Assembly: GCF_003443995.1 (NCBI RefSeq)
Contig: NZ_QWEY01000008.1
Coordinates: 62,001-126,000 of the forward strand
Length of the DNA stretch: 64,000 nt
Reading direction: 5' to 3'
From: Pseudotabrizicola alkalilacus
GTDB lineage: Bacteria > Pseudomonadota > Alphaproteobacteria > Rhodobacterales > Rhodobacteraceae
Within the stretch, counting starts at the first letter, position 1, and every line of letters begins with the position of its first letter. The notes beneath the pieces were generated by a model that did not search any database, was not told the origin of the DNA, and worked only from the letters and a program-made list of their open reading frames with translations. A program made the position numbers and the translations under genes. Positions 42,313 to 53,811 of the stretch are shown piece by piece.

Positions 42313-42819
42313 TCAGACTCCGGGCGGCAAGGTGGCCTCTGCCGTCAACGGGGCAAGGCTTGCCAGATCGGCGGCCGCATCCAGCAGAGCGGCAACCGGG
42401 CGGGCGTCGCACAAAAGCAGCGCATAGGTCATCGCGCGGCCGGTGCTGCCCCGGCGGCTGTGGTGCAGAATGCGGAGCAGATGCAGCTCGTTCTCGGTCA
42501 TCACCGCGGCACAGCCTGCGCAGAACGGATTGGCATAGCGGAAGGTTTCGCTGCGCGAGATCGCCATGGTCTGCACGAAAGCCGTCAACCCTGCCAGCAG
42601 GATGCCGCCCCGGTGGCAGCCGAACAGGGTGTGGGCCACCTGTGCAACGTCTGGCGCATAGCGGGGCCGGGTTTTGCTCATCCCGGCGAAAATCAACCGC
42701 ATCACCTCCAGCGCGCGGATCTCGAAACTGTCAAAGCCAGATCCGGCAAGCAGCCGCTCACGCGGGCCGGGCTGGCCGCAGCGTCTGATATGGTTCGTTG
42801 CACCCCGGAACGCGGACAT
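42313..42819 (-). CDS. Uncharacterised cysteine-containing protein
   Basis: A 168-residue cytoplasmic protein that I do not recognise. It has four to five cysteines, including a CxxC pair (FCAGC, C100 and C103), C14, C68 (FGCHRGG) and one near residue 136, with histidines HLLRILHH close to the CxxC. This could be a metal or redox site. The start at 42819 has AGGGG six bases upstream, and the frame beyond it crosses into the upstream region, so the shorter form is preferred. It is transcribed away from the cobalamin riboswitch. The C-terminus (ALLDAAADLASLAPLTAEA) looks helical. Confidence 0.6.
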   Translation of the reverse strand: MSAFRGATNHIRRCGQPGPRERLLAGSGFDSFEIRALEVMRLIFAGMSKTRPRYAPDVAQVAHTLFGCHRGGILLAGLTAFVQTMAISRSETFRYANPFCAGCAAVMTENELHLLRILHHSRRGSTGRAMTYALLLCDARPVAALLDAAADLASLAPLTAEATLPPGV

Positions 42820-43075
42820 GGGATCCCCTTTTGGCTGGACCGCGCGGCGTGAGGGAAAGAGGAAAGTCACCACGCGGTCCGGTTTGAAACGCTGCCTGTC
42901 CGTCCCGGGGTCTGCGCCCGGTTCTTTCGGTGGGTGATAAATACCTACTAAATCTATCAGGATAGTCAAGCCCCTTCCTGAGTGCATCCGCAGCCGGGCG
43001 CAACCGGCGGCGGCGCGTCGGAAATTGATGATGCAAAGTCGCCGCTGCTATGCGGCATTTCCGGCCCTGTTATAT
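42820..43075. other. Divergent promoter region before the first cobalamin riboswitch
   Basis: About 256 bases. An AT-rich patch (AAATACCTACTAAATCTATCAGG, about 42935-42962) stands out from the GC-rich surroundings and is a likely promoter area for the gene at 42819. GTTATAT (43069-43075) just before the riboswitch could be its -10 element, but no convincing -35 was found. Confidence 0.35.
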
Positions 43076-43259
43076 GGTGCCTGGGCAAGGTGCCGCTGGC
43101 GACAGCGGAGCATTGGGAAGCCGGTGCAATTCCGGCGCTGCCCCCGCAACGGTAAAGGGAGAGCGGCGTGACATAGACCACTGGGGGCCTCTGCCCTTGG
43201 GAAGGTGTCGCGTCCGGGCCGCAAGGCCCGCTCTTCAGCCCGGAAACCAGCCCTGCACC
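43076..43259 (+). ncRNA. Cobalamin (B12) riboswitch upstream of gbcA-like gene
   Basis: All parts of the adenosylcobalamin riboswitch are readable: outer stem GGTGC (43076-43080) with GCACC (43255-43259), GGGAAGCCGGTG (43115-43126), the core GCTGCCCCCGCAACGGTAA (43137-43155), CCACTGGGGGCC (43178-43189) and the B12 box AGCCCGGAAACCAGCC (43237-43252). It is followed 131 bases later by the Rieske oxygenase ATG. A stem GCAGGGG/CCCCTGC (43290-43315) between them could be the expression platform. Such riboswitches nearly always switch genes off when cobalamin is abundant. No other product in the leader. Confidence 0.93.
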
Positions 43260-43390
43260 GAGACGCACACCGCGGCAGCGGTGGGGCATGCAGGGGTCGG
43301 ATTGTGCCCCCCTGCGGCCCCGTCGCCCCCCTGCCGTATATCACTATCCACCGTTCTCATGCGGGGAGGCATGGGGCAAGCGAGGTCAAG

Positions 43391-44629
43391 ATGCTCAGCC
43401 AAGGCGACACATACGCGCAGATCCGGTCGCGGAAACCGGATTTCTCTCTGTCGCGCGAGCTTTATGCCGATCCGGGCGTTTACCAGACGGATCTGGAGGC
43501 CATCTGGTACAAGGAATGGATCTTTGCCGTTCCGGCCTGCGAGCTGGCAAAGCCCGGTGCCTATGCAACGATGCAGGTCGGGGCCTATCCGGTGGTTGTG
43601 ATCCGCGGCAAGGACATGCGCATCCGCGCCTTTCACAACGTCTGCCGCCATCGCGGGCAACGGCTGTGCGCCAAGGTGTCGGGGTCGACGACCAATCTGG
43701 TCTGCCCCTATCACCAATGGACCTATGATCTGGAGGGCAAGCTGATCTTTGCCCGTGACATGGGCGAGGATTTCAACCCGCAGGCCTTTGGCCTGAAAAA
43801 GGTGCATTGCGTCGATCTGAGCGGTGTCATCTATATCTGTCTGGCCGCTGTTCCGCCGCCGATTGCCGATCTGGCCAAGACCGCGATGACCTATCTGGCG
43901 CCGTCGGGCCTGGGCGATGCCAAGGTGGCGTTCACGTCGAGCATCATCGAAAACGGCAACTGGAAGCTGGTGATCGAGAACAACCGCGAATGCTATCATT
44001 GTGGCGGCTCGCACCCATCGCTGTGCCGCACCTTCTCGGACAATCCCAAGATGGGTGCGATGGATGGGCCGCATTCGGCCAGCCCGGAGATTCTGGAGCA
44101 TTGGGACCGTTGCGAAGCGGCGGGCCTGCCATCGCGCTTTGTCCATCACCCGGCGTTTCAATGGCGGCTGGCGCGGATTCCGCTGCTGAACAACGCCGAA
44201 AGCTATACGATGAGCACAAAGGCCGCAGTGGCCCGGCGCATGGGGACGATGCCGTTCAACGATGCGGGCAGCCTGCTGATGTATCACTACCCCAACACCT
44301 GGAACCATTTCCTGGGCGATCACGCCATCACCTTCCGGGTGCTGCCGGTGAGTGCGACGCAAACCGAGGTGACGACGACCTGGCTGGTGCACAAGGACGC
44401 GGTCGAAGGGGTCGACTACGATCTGAAAACGCTGACCGAGGTGTGGCTGGCCACCAATGACGAAGACCGTCAGGTGGTCGAGGAAAACCAGAAGGGCATT
44501 CTGTCCCCGGCCTATGAACCCGGCCCCTACTCGCCGATTCAGGAAGAAGGCGTGATCCAGTTCGTCGACTGGTATTGCACGCTGATGGCTGATCGGCTTG
44601 CGCCGCAACCGGCACAGGCGGCGGAATGA
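43391..44629 (+). CDS. gbcA: Rieske non-heme iron oxygenase, glycine betaine monooxygenase type
   Basis: A 412-residue oxygenase subunit. The Rieske [2Fe-2S] ligands are C85, H87 (NVCRHRGQ), C105 and H108 (LVCPYHQW). The catalytic iron site is ENNRECYHCGGSHP (E200, H203, H208 region), a pattern characteristic of GbcA and the stachydrine demethylase Stc2. GbcA oxidises a methyl group of glycine betaine, giving dimethylglycine and formaldehyde. The start at 43391 has GAGG five bases upstream; the long open frame before it lies inside the riboswitch. It overlaps the reductase gene by four bases. Stachydrine or another betaine is a possible alternative substrate. Confidence 0.85.
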   Translation: MLSQGDTYAQIRSRKPDFSLSRELYADPGVYQTDLEAIWYKEWIFAVPACELAKPGAYATMQVGAYPVVVIRGKDMRIRAFHNVCRHRGQRLCAKVSGSTTNLVCPYHQWTYDLEGKLIFARDMGEDFNPQAFGLKKVHCVDLSGVIYICLAAVPPPIADLAKTAMTYLAPSGLGDAKVAFTSSIIENGNWKLVIENNRECYHCGGSHPSLCRTFSDNPKMGAMDGPHSASPEILEHWDRCEAAGLPSRFVHHPAFQWRLARIPLLNNAESYTMSTKAAVARRMGTMPFNDAGSLLMYHYPNTWNHFLGDHAITFRVLPVSATQTEVTTTWLVHKDAVEGVDYDLKTLTEVWLATNDEDRQVVEENQKGILSPAYEPGPYSPIQEEGVIQFVDWYCTLMADRLAPQPAQAAE

Positions 44630-45702
44630 TGGAGACGAAAATCAACTGGTCGGGCAAGCCGTGGCGCGACTCCGAGCCGCTGGAATGCGCGATGGTGGTG
44701 CCCGATGTGGCCGACACCGCCACCTTCACCTTTCGCGCGCCGTCGGGCGCGTGGTTCGACTACCAGCCCGGTCAGTTCATCACGCTGGATTTGCCGGTGC
44801 CGGGCGGGAATGTGCAGCGGACCTATACCATTTCCTCGTCGCCCTCCCGCCCGCTGTCGATCTCTGTCACGGTCAAGGCGCAGGCGAACAGCATCGGCAC
44901 GCGCTGGATGCTGGATCATCTGAAACCGGGGATGCGGATAAAGGCCTTCGGGCCCAGCGGGATTTTCAGCTTTCACCGACACCCGGCGCAGAAGTACCTG
45001 TTCATCTCGGCGGGGTCGGGCATCACCCCGATGATGTCGATGACGACCTGGGCCTGGGATTCGGGCACGATGCCGGACATCGCCTTTGTCCACGCGGCGC
45101 GGCGGCCCTCTGACATCATCTTTCGCGAACGGCTGGAGCAGTTTGCCAACCGCGTTCCGGGGCTGAAGCTGCGGTTCACGGTCGAAGAGCCGGATCCGTT
45201 CCGCGCGTGGTCGGGCTATCAGGGGCGGCTGAGCCAGATCATGCTGGGGCTGATGGCCCCGGATTATCTGGAGCGCGAGGTGTTCTGCTGCGGACCAGAG
45301 CCGTTCATGCAGGGCGTGCGCGAGATGCTGGTCTCGCTTGGCTACAACATGGACCAGTATCATCAGGAAAGCTTTGGCGCGCCGGCGCGGACACTGGCCG
45401 AGGTGCCGGTGCATGACGATGTGGTGCCCGATGCGGGCACCAGCGCGTCGATCCGCTTTGCCGCCTCGGGGGTCACGGCGGCCTGTTCGGAAACCGATAC
45501 CGTGCTGTCGGTGGCCAAGCAGTCGGGGCTGAACATTCCGTCCGGCTGCACCTTTGGCCTGTGTGGCACCTGCAAGATCCGCAAGCTGTCGGGCGATGTG
45601 CATATGGTGCATAACGGCGGCATTTCGGAAGACGAAGTTGCGGAGGGGTATATCCTTGCCTGCTGCTCGGTTCCGATTGGCGATGTGAGCGTGGATGTCT
45701 GA
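44626..45702 (+). CDS. gbcB: Reductase component of the Rieske oxygenase (FAD and [2Fe-2S])
   Basis: A 358-residue electron-transfer protein. The ferredoxin-reductase FAD domain has RTYTIS (about 65-70), the NAD(P)H domain has ISAGSGITPMMSM and FCCGPEPFM, and a C-terminal plant-type [2Fe-2S] domain carries C308-x4-C313-x2-C316-x29-C346 (SGCTFGLCGTCKIRK). It passes electrons from NAD(P)H to the Rieske centre of the oxygenase. The start at 44626 is in the ATGATG overlap with the gbcA stop. Co-transcribed with gbcA from the riboswitch leader. Confidence 0.87.
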   Translation: MMETKINWSGKPWRDSEPLECAMVVPDVADTATFTFRAPSGAWFDYQPGQFITLDLPVPGGNVQRTYTISSSPSRPLSISVTVKAQANSIGTRWMLDHLKPGMRIKAFGPSGIFSFHRHPAQKYLFISAGSGITPMMSMTTWAWDSGTMPDIAFVHAARRPSDIIFRERLEQFANRVPGLKLRFTVEEPDPFRAWSGYQGRLSQIMLGLMAPDYLEREVFCCGPEPFMQGVREMLVSLGYNMDQYHQESFGAPARTLAEVPVHDDVVPDAGTSASIRFAASGVTAACSETDTVLSVAKQSGLNIPSGCTFGLCGTCKIRKLSGDVHMVHNGGISEDEVAEGYILACCSVPIGDVSVDV

Positions 45703-45716
45703 TCTCTCGGGCTCAT

Positions 45717-45752
45717 CCCAAAGCTGCGGTCTGAGGTGACCTCAGCTTTGGG
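45717..45752 (+). terminator. Terminator after gbcAB
   Basis: CCCAAAGCTG (45717-45726) pairs with CAGCTTTGGG (45743-45752), with an inner AGGT/ACCT hairpin, then TTGTT. It separates the riboswitch-controlled pair from metH, so metH is expected to have its own promoter. Confidence 0.7.
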
Positions 45753-45803
45753 GTTGTTCCCCTTGCCTCTGGCAACCGGCAAGGCAGAACGAACTTGCGC
45801 GGG

Positions 45804-45831
45804 ATTCATAATTTTTATTAGAAGTATGAAT
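45804..45831. promoter_or_regulatory. AT-rich inverted repeat upstream of metH
   Basis: ATTCATA (45804-45810) and TATGAAT (45825-45831) are perfect inverted copies flanking an AT-rich centre (ATTTTTATTAGAAG) in otherwise GC-rich DNA, 64 bases before the metH start. It could be the operator of a methionine-cycle regulator and overlaps a likely promoter. The factor is not identifiable. Confidence 0.45.
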
Positions 45832-45894
45832 TTCCGTCATGCTGACAACTGCTGTAAGGTCTCGCTTTCCTGACATTGGAAGTGACCCTGCCCC

Positions 45895-46916
<1,022 letters not shown>

Positions 46917-46920
<4 letters not shown>

Positions 46921-49631
46921 CCCCCTATCTGCGCCTGTCGGGGCTGGAGCCCTTTGTCCTGACCCCGGACATTCCGTTTGTGAACATCGGCGAGCGGACC
47001 AATGTGACCGGCTCGGCCCGGTTCCGCAAACTGATCGTCAACCGCGACTATGCCGCAGCGCTGGAGGTGGCGCGCGATCAGGTCGAGAACGGCGCGCAGA
47101 TCATCGACATCAACATGGATGAGGGTCTGATCGACTCGAAATCCGCGATGGTCGAGTTTCTGAACCTGCTGGCAGCAGAACCAGATATCGCCCGCGTGCC
47201 GGTGATGATCGACAGCTCCAAATGGGAGGTGATCGAGGCGGGCCTGAAATGCGTGCAGGGCAAGCCGGTGGTGAACTCGATCAGCATGAAAGAGGGCGAA
47301 GCCGCGTTCCGGCATCAGGCAGAGCTGTGCCTGGCCTATGGCGCAGCGGTCGTGGTGATGGCGTTTGACGAGGCCGGACAGGCCGACAGCTTTGCCCGCA
47401 AGACCGAAATCTGCGCCCGCGCCTATCGCATTCTGGTCGAGGAAGTGGGATTCCCACCCGAAGACATCATCTTTGACCCCAATATCTTTGCCGTGGCCAC
47501 CGGGATTGAAGAGCACAACAATTACGGCGTTGATTTTCTGGAAGCGACGCGCTGGATCAGGCAGAACCTGCCGCATGCCCATGTCTCGGGCGGGGTGTCG
47601 AACCTGTCGTTCAGCTTTCGCGGCAATGATACCGTGCGCGAGGCGATGCATGCAGTGTTCCTGTACCATGCCATTCAGGCGGGCATGGATATGGGCATCG
47701 TCAATGCCGGGCAGCTGGTGGTTTATGACCAGATTGACCCGGAATTGCGCGAGGCCTGCGAAGATGTGGTGCTCAACCGCCGCACTGATGGCACCGACCG
47801 CCTGCTGGAGATCGCCGACCGCTTCAAGGGCGGCGCGCGCGAGGAAAAGCTGCGCGATCTGGCCTGGCGTGACTGGCCGGTGGAAAAGCGGCTGGAACAT
47901 GCGCTGGTCAACGGCATCACCGAATTCATCGAAGCCGATACCGAAGCCGCGCGCCAGTTGGCAGACCGCCCGCTGCATGTGATCGAGGGCCCGCTGATGG
48001 CGGGTATGAACGTGGTGGGCGATCTGTTCGGCGCGGGCAAGATGTTCCTGCCGCAGGTGGTGAAATCGGCCCGCGTGATGAAACAGGCGGTGGCGGTGCT
48101 GCTGCCTTATATGGATGCCGAAAAGCTGGCCAATGGCGGCGAGGGGCGGCAGACGGCAGGCAAGGTGCTGATGGCGACGGTCAAAGGCGATGTGCATGAC
48201 ATCGGCAAGAACATCGTCGGCGTCGTACTGGCCTGCAACAATTACGAGATCATCGACCTGGGCGTGATGGTGCCGCCACAAAAGATCTTGCAGGTGGCGC
48301 GCGAGGAAAAGGTCGATGTGATCGGCTTGTCGGGGCTGATCACGCCCAGCCTGGACGAAATGGTGCATCTGGCCTCCGAGATGCAGCGCGAGGGCTTTAC
48401 CCTTCCGCTGCTGATCGGCGGGGCGACCACATCCAAAGTGCACACCGCCGTCAAGATCGCGCCGCGCTATGCCGGTCCGGCGGTCTATGTGCTGGATGCC
48501 AGCCGCGCGGTGGGGGTGGTCTCGGCGCTCTTAAGCCCGGAGCAGCAGGGTCCGTTCATCGCCTCCTTGCGCGACGAATACCGCGAGGTGGCCGAGCGGC
48601 ATGAGCGCAACGAGCGGGCAAAGCAGCGGCTGCCGCTGGCACAGGCCCGCGCCAATGCGCTGAGGCTGGACTGGCAGGCCTATGCCGTGCCCGCGCCAAA
48701 ACGGCTGGGCGCGCAAGTGATTGACGACTGGGATCTGGCCGAAATCGCCCGCTATATCGACTGGACCCCGTTCTTCCAGACTTGGGAGCTGAAGGGCAGC
48801 TATCCGAAAATCCTGAACGATGAAAAGCAGGGCGAGGCCGCCCGCGCGCTGTTTGCCGATGCGCAGGAGATGCTGCAGCGCATCATCACCGAGCGCTGGT
48901 TCGGCCCGCGTGCAGTGGTGGGCTTCTGGCCCGCAAATGCGGTGGGGGAGGATATCCGGCTGTTTGCCGATGAGACCCGCACCAAGACGCTCGCCACGCT
49001 GCACACCCTGCGCCAGCAACATGCCAAGCGCGAGGGGCGCCCGAATGTGGCGCTGGCCGATTTTGTGGCCCCCGAAGGCACCGTGCCCGATTACGTCGGT
49101 GGCTTTGTGGTGACGGCAGGCCCGGAAGAGGCGGCGATCGCAGCGCGGTTTGATGAGAAAAACGACAATTACTCCGCCATTCTGGTCAAGGCCCTGGCGG
49201 ACCGTTTTGCCGAGGCTATGGCCGAAATGCTGCACCAACGGGTGCGGCGCGAACTCTGGGGCTATGCCGAGGGCGAGCAGTTTGCCCCCGACGAGCTGGT
49301 GGGCGAGCCCTATCGCGGCATCCGACCTGCCCCCGGCTATCCGGCACAGCCCGACCACACCGAAAAGCTGACCCTGTTCCGCCTGCTGGACGCCGAGGCG
49401 GCGACAGGGGTGGAACTGACCGAAAGCATGGCGATGTGGCCCGGATCTTCGGTTTCGGGGCTTTATATCGGCCATCCTGACAGCTATTACTTTGGCGTGG
49501 CCAAGGTCGAACGCGATCAGGTTGCCGACTATGCCGCGCGCAAGGGCATGGATCTGGCCGAGGCCGAACGCTGGCTTGCGCCGATCCTCAACTACATCCC
49601 CTCGCCCTCTGCCGCCCTCGCGGCAGAATAA
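46917..49631 (+). CDS. metH: Methionine synthase, folate-, cobalamin- and reactivation-domain half (split MetH)
   Basis: A 904-residue protein carrying the rest of cobalamin-dependent MetH in order: pterin/methyl-THF domain (about 15-280, [17 protein letters not shown]), B12 cap (about 325-410), cobalamin-binding Rossmann domain with the axial ligand H427 in [11 protein letters not shown] and the SGLITPS loop, and a C-terminal AdoMet activation domain (about 580-895) with [12 protein letters not shown]. It transfers the methyl group from methyl-THF to cobalamin and on to homocysteine held by the preceding protein. The activation domain is complete, so the split removes only the first module. 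No riboswitch stands before metH itself. Confidence 0.93.
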
Positions 49632-49646
49632 CGCGACCACTACATA

Positions 49647-49676
49647 TTGACAGCCGAAGGCGTTCCGGGTCAATTA
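49647..49676 (+). promoter_or_regulatory. Possible promoter of the nrd riboswitch transcript
   Basis: TTGACA (49647-49652) is a perfect -35 sequence. At 18 bases spacing stands CAATTA (49671-49676), a weak -10. Transcription would begin close to the first base of the riboswitch outer stem (49680). The -10 is poor, so this is tentative. Confidence 0.4.
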
Positions 49677-49679
49677 GTA

Positions 49680-49859
49680 GCGTCATGGTGACCCGAGGCG
49701 ACTCGGGGATGAAAAGGGAAGCCGGTGCGGGTCTTGACCCAAAGCCGGTGCTGCCCCCGCAACTGTAAGCGGCGAGCGACGCTGAAACGCCACTGGGGGC
49801 TAGCCCTTGGGAAGGTCAGCCGAGCCCCGACCCGCGAGCCAGGAGACCTGCCTTGACGC
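49680..49859 (+). ncRNA. Cobalamin (B12) riboswitch upstream of nrdHIEF
   Basis: A second complete cobalamin riboswitch: outer stem GCGTCA (49680-49685) with TGACGC (49854-49859), GGGAAGCCGGTG (49716-49727), core GCTGCCCCCGCAACTGTAA (49750-49768), CCACTGGGGGC (49790-49800) and a near-consensus B12 box AGCCAGGAGACCTGCC (49837-49852). It precedes nrdH by 105 bases. The control of a B12-independent ribonucleotide reductase by B12 is known from other bacteria that also have class II NrdJ; here it implies a NrdJ elsewhere in the genome. Confidence 0.94.
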
Positions 49860-49964
49860 AGACGACCGAAACCGTGCGGTGGGCATGGGGGCGTGATCGT
49901 GGCGGGTGTCCTGCCTTTGATCCGTGCCTGTTCCCGCAAGACACTGCCAAAAGGGACATAGGGC

Positions 49965-50186
49965 ATGACCATCACCGTTTATTCGAAACCCGCCTGCGTG
50001 CAATGCACCGCCACGACCCGCGCGCTGGATGCCAAAGGGATCGCCTATAGCGTGATCGACCTGACCGAAGACGCCGAAGCGATGGAGCGGGTGATGTCGC
50101 TGGGCTACCGTCAGGCCCCCGTGGTGGTGGCTGGGGCTGCACATTGGGCCGGTTTCCGCCCCGACATGATCGGCCAGCTGGCCTGA
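49965..50186 (+). CDS. nrdH: NrdH glutaredoxin-like electron donor
   Basis: A 73-residue thioredoxin-fold protein with the redox motif CVQC (C11, C14) near the N-terminus, the cis-Pro loop QAPVVV and the NrdH-type [10 protein letters not shown] helix. It reduces the NrdE subunit using thioredoxin reductase. AGGG precedes the ATG. First gene of the nrdHIEF operon below the riboswitch. Confidence 0.92.
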   Translation: MTITVYSKPACVQCTATTRALDAKGIAYSVIDLTEDAEAMERVMSLGYRQAPVVVAGAAHWAGFRPDMIGQLA

Positions 50187-50190
50187 TGAC

Positions 50191-50604
50191 GTGGGCGGGC
50201 TGGTCTATTATTCGTCCGCCTCGGGCAATACCGCGCGCTTTGTCGCGGCGCTTGGTCTGAGTGCCGCGCGGATCCCGATCCGGCCCGCCGACCCGATGCC
50301 TGCGCCTGCCCTGCCCTACGTGCTGATCTGCCCGACCTTTGCCGACGGCATGGGGCGCGGCGCGGTGCCAAAGCAGGTCATTGCCTTTCTGAACGACCCC
50401 GCCCGCCGCGCCCTGATCCGGGGTGTGATCGCCGGCGGAAACCGGAATTTCGGCGAGACCTATGCCCTTGCGGGCAAGGTGATCGCCGCAAAATGCGCCA
50501 TACCCGTGCTGTACAGCTTTGAGCTGGCGGGAACCGAAACCGACGTAACCCGCGTGCGCGCGGGGCTTGACCGCTTCTGGGGGACTGAATGCTTGACGCC
50601 GTGA
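50191..50604 (+). CDS. nrdI: NrdI flavodoxin-like activase
   Basis: A 137-residue flavodoxin-fold protein. The FMN-phosphate loop is [12 protein letters not shown], followed by [21 protein letters not shown] and [10 protein letters not shown], all typical of NrdI. With reduced FMN it supplies the oxidant that assembles the dimanganese-tyrosyl cofactor in NrdF. The start is GTG at 50191, five bases after the nrdH stop; there is no good ribosome site, so translation probably re-initiates from nrdH. It overlaps nrdE by 16 bases. Confidence 0.9.
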   Translation: MGGLVYYSSASGNTARFVAALGLSAARIPIRPADPMPAPALPYVLICPTFADGMGRGAVPKQVIAFLNDPARRALIRGVIAGGNRNFGETYALAGKVIAAKCAIPVLYSFELAGTETDVTRVRAGLDRFWGTECLTP

Positions 50605-52712
50605 AACCCGCGCTGGATTACCACGCGCTGAATGCCATGCTGAACCTGTACGACGATCAGGGCCGCATCCGGTTTGACGCCGACCGGATGGCCGCACGGC
50701 AGTATTTCCTGCAGCATGTGAACCAGAACACGGTGTTCTTTCATTCGCTGGATGAAAAGCTGGGCTATCTGGTGGCCGAGGGCTATTATGAGGCCGCCGT
50801 TCTGGACCAGTATTCGCGCAACTTTCACCGCCAGATCTGGGATGCGGCCTATGCCGCCAAGTTCCGCTTTCCGACCTTTCTGGGCGCGTTCAAGTATTAC
50901 ACCAGCTACACCCTGAAAACCCGCGACGGGCAGCGCTATCTGGAGCGGTATGAGGACCGGGTGGTGATGGTCGCCCTGACACTGGCGCGCGGCAATGAAG
51001 ATCTGGCGCTGCGGTTCATGGCAGAGATGCTGGCGGGCCGGTTCCAGCCCGCCACGCCCACCTTCCTGAACGCGGGCAAGGCGCAGCGCGGCGAGCTGAT
51101 CTCGTGCTTCCTGCTGCGGATCGAAGACAATATGGAATCCATCGGGCGCAGCATCAATTCGGCGCTGCAGCTGTCGAAGCGTGGCGGCGGCGTGGCCCTG
51201 ATGCTGACCAACCTGCGCGAGGCCGGTGCCCCGATCAAGGGGATCGAGAACCAGTCTTCGGGCGTGATCCCGGTGATGAAACTGCTCGAAGACAGCTTTT
51301 CCTATGCCAACCAACTGGGCGCGCGCCAAGGTGCGGGCGCGGTCTATCTGAACGCACACCACCCGGATATTCTGCGCTTTCTGGACACCAAGCGCGAGAA
51401 TGCGGATGAAAAGATCCGCATCAAGACCCTGTCGCTGGGCGTGGTCATTCCCGACATCACCTTTGAGCTGGCCAAGAAAAATCAGGATATGTACCTGTTT
51501 TCGCCGCATGATGTGGAACGGGTGTACGGTGTGCCGTTCTCGGAAATCTCGGTCTCCGAGAAATATGCCGAGATGGTGGACGACAAGCGCATCAAGAAGC
51601 GCAAGATCAACGCGCGTGAGTTTTTCCAGACCATCGCCGAGATCCAGTTCGAATCCGGCTATCCCTATATCATGTTCGAGGACACGGTGAACCGCGCCAA
51701 CCCGATTGCCGGGCGGATCAGCATGTCGAACCTGTGCTCGGAAATCCTGCAGGTGAACGCGGCCAGCGCCTTCAACGAGGATCTGAGCTACGCGCAGATG
51801 GGCAGCGATATTTCCTGCAACCTCGGCTCGCTGAACATCGCGGCCACCATGGATGGCCCGGATTTCGGGGCGACGGTGGAAAACGCGATCCGCGCGCTGA
51901 CCGCCGTTTCGGAGATGTCGGCGATTGACTCGGTGCCGTCGATCCGGCGCGGCAATGACGAGGCGCATGCGGTCGGTCTGGGCCAGATGAACCTGCACGG
52001 GTTTCTGGCGCGCGAACGCATCCATTACGGCAGTGCCGAAGGGGTGGAGTTCACCTCGGTCTATTTCGCCGCCGTTGCCTATCACGCAATCCGCGCCTCT
52101 TGCCTGCTGGCGCAGGAAAAGGGCACGACCTTCACGGGCTTTGCCGAGTCGAAATACGCCGATGGCAGCTTCTTTGACAAATACACCAGCCGCGACTGGC
52201 TGCCCGCCCTGCCCGATGTGGCGCGGGTGTTCGCAAACATCACGCTGCCCACCCGCGCGGACTGGGCCAGCCTGCGCGCCGATGTGATGGCGCATGGGCT
52301 GTATAACCGCAACCTGCAGGCGGTGCCGCCGACCGGGTCGATCAGCTATATCAACAACTCCACCAGCTCGATCCACCCGATCGTGTCCAAGATCGAGATC
52401 CGCAAGGAAGGCAAGATCGGCCGGGTCTATTACCCCGCCGCCTTCATGACCAATGACAATCTGGACTACTATCGCGATGCCTATGAAATCGGGCCGGAGG
52501 CGATCATCGACGTCTATGCAGCGGCGACCGAACATGTCGATCAGGGCCTGAGCCTGACGCTGTTTTTCCCATCGGATGCCACCACCCGCGACATCAACCG
52601 CGCGCAGATCTACGCGTGGAAAAAAGGCATCAAGACCATCTATTACATCCGCCTGCGCCAGACCGCCCTTGAGGGGACGGAAGTGCAGGGCTGCGTTTCC
52701 TGCACGTTGTGA
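50589..52712 (+). CDS. nrdE: Class Ib ribonucleotide reductase, large subunit NrdE
   Basis: A 707-residue catalytic subunit. Active-site cysteines are in ELISCFLL (C173) and SNLCSEIL (C383), with the radical/active-site loop [15 protein letters not shown] and the C-terminal redox pair C702/C705 ([10 protein letters not shown]) that NrdH reduces. The N-terminus lacks the full ATP-cone seen in class Ia enzymes. It converts ribonucleoside diphosphates to deoxyribonucleotides with oxygen-dependent NrdF. No cobalamin is needed, which explains its position under a B12 riboswitch. Confidence 0.94.
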   Translation: MLDAVKPALDYHALNAMLNLYDDQGRIRFDADRMAARQYFLQHVNQNTVFFHSLDEKLGYLVAEGYYEAAVLDQYSRNFHRQIWDAAYAAKFRFPTFLGAFKYYTSYTLKTRDGQRYLERYEDRVVMVALTLARGNEDLALRFMAEMLAGRFQPATPTFLNAGKAQRGELISCFLLRIEDNMESIGRSINSALQLSKRGGGVALMLTNLREAGAPIKGIENQSSGVIPVMKLLEDSFSYANQLGARQGAGAVYLNAHHPDILRFLDTKRENADEKIRIKTLSLGVVIPDITFELAKKNQDMYLFSPHDVERVYGVPFSEISVSEKYAEMVDDKRIKKRKINAREFFQTIAEIQFESGYPYIMFEDTVNRANPIAGRISMSNLCSEILQVNAASAFNEDLSYAQMGSDISCNLGSLNIAATMDGPDFGATVENAIRALTAVSEMSAIDSVPSIRRGNDEAHAVGLGQMNLHGFLARERIHYGSAEGVEFTSVYFAAVAYHAIRASCLLAQEKGTTFTGFAESKYADGSFFDKYTSRDWLPALPDVARVFANITLPTRADWASLRADVMAHGLYNRNLQAVPPTGSISYINNSTSSIHPIVSKIEIRKEGKIGRVYYPAAFMTNDNLDYYRDAYEIGPEAIIDVYAAATEHVDQGLSLTLFFPSDATTRDINRAQIYAWKKGIKTIYYIRLRQTALEGTEVQGCVSCTL

Positions 52713-52724
52713 GAACGGCACCCG

Positions 52725-52761
52725 CCGGGGGTTTCACACCCCCGGACCCCCGTGGGATATT
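52725..52761. repeat. Palindromic C-rich repeat element inside the nrd operon
   Basis: CCGGGGG (52725-52731) pairs with CCCCCGG (52739-52745) around TTTCACA, followed by ACCCCCGTGGGATATTT. Elements of this layout recur in Rhodobacteraceae genomes. It lies between nrdE and nrdF and ends directly before the nrdF ribosome site, so it may tune nrdE/nrdF ratios by RNA folding. Confidence 0.65.
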
Positions 52762-52764
52762 TGA

Positions 52765-53748
<984 letters not shown>

Positions 53749-53768
53749 CCAGCGAACGCACAATCCTG

Positions 53769-53792
53769 GCCGCCGGGGTTATCCCCGGCGGC
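53769..53792. terminator. Stem-loop after nrdF
   Basis: GCCGCCGGGG (53769-53778) pairs with CCCCGGCGGC (53783-53792) around TTAT. It lies between the rightward nrd operon and the leftward EamA gene and may stop both. There is no U-tract. Confidence 0.6.
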
Positions 53793-53811
53793 AGGCGGCC
53801 AGGCGATTGCG

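Noticed and set aside
50460-52721. 753-codon minus-strand frame opposite nrdE
   Set aside because: Antisense shadow with low-complexity composition; nrdE is unambiguous on the plus strand.
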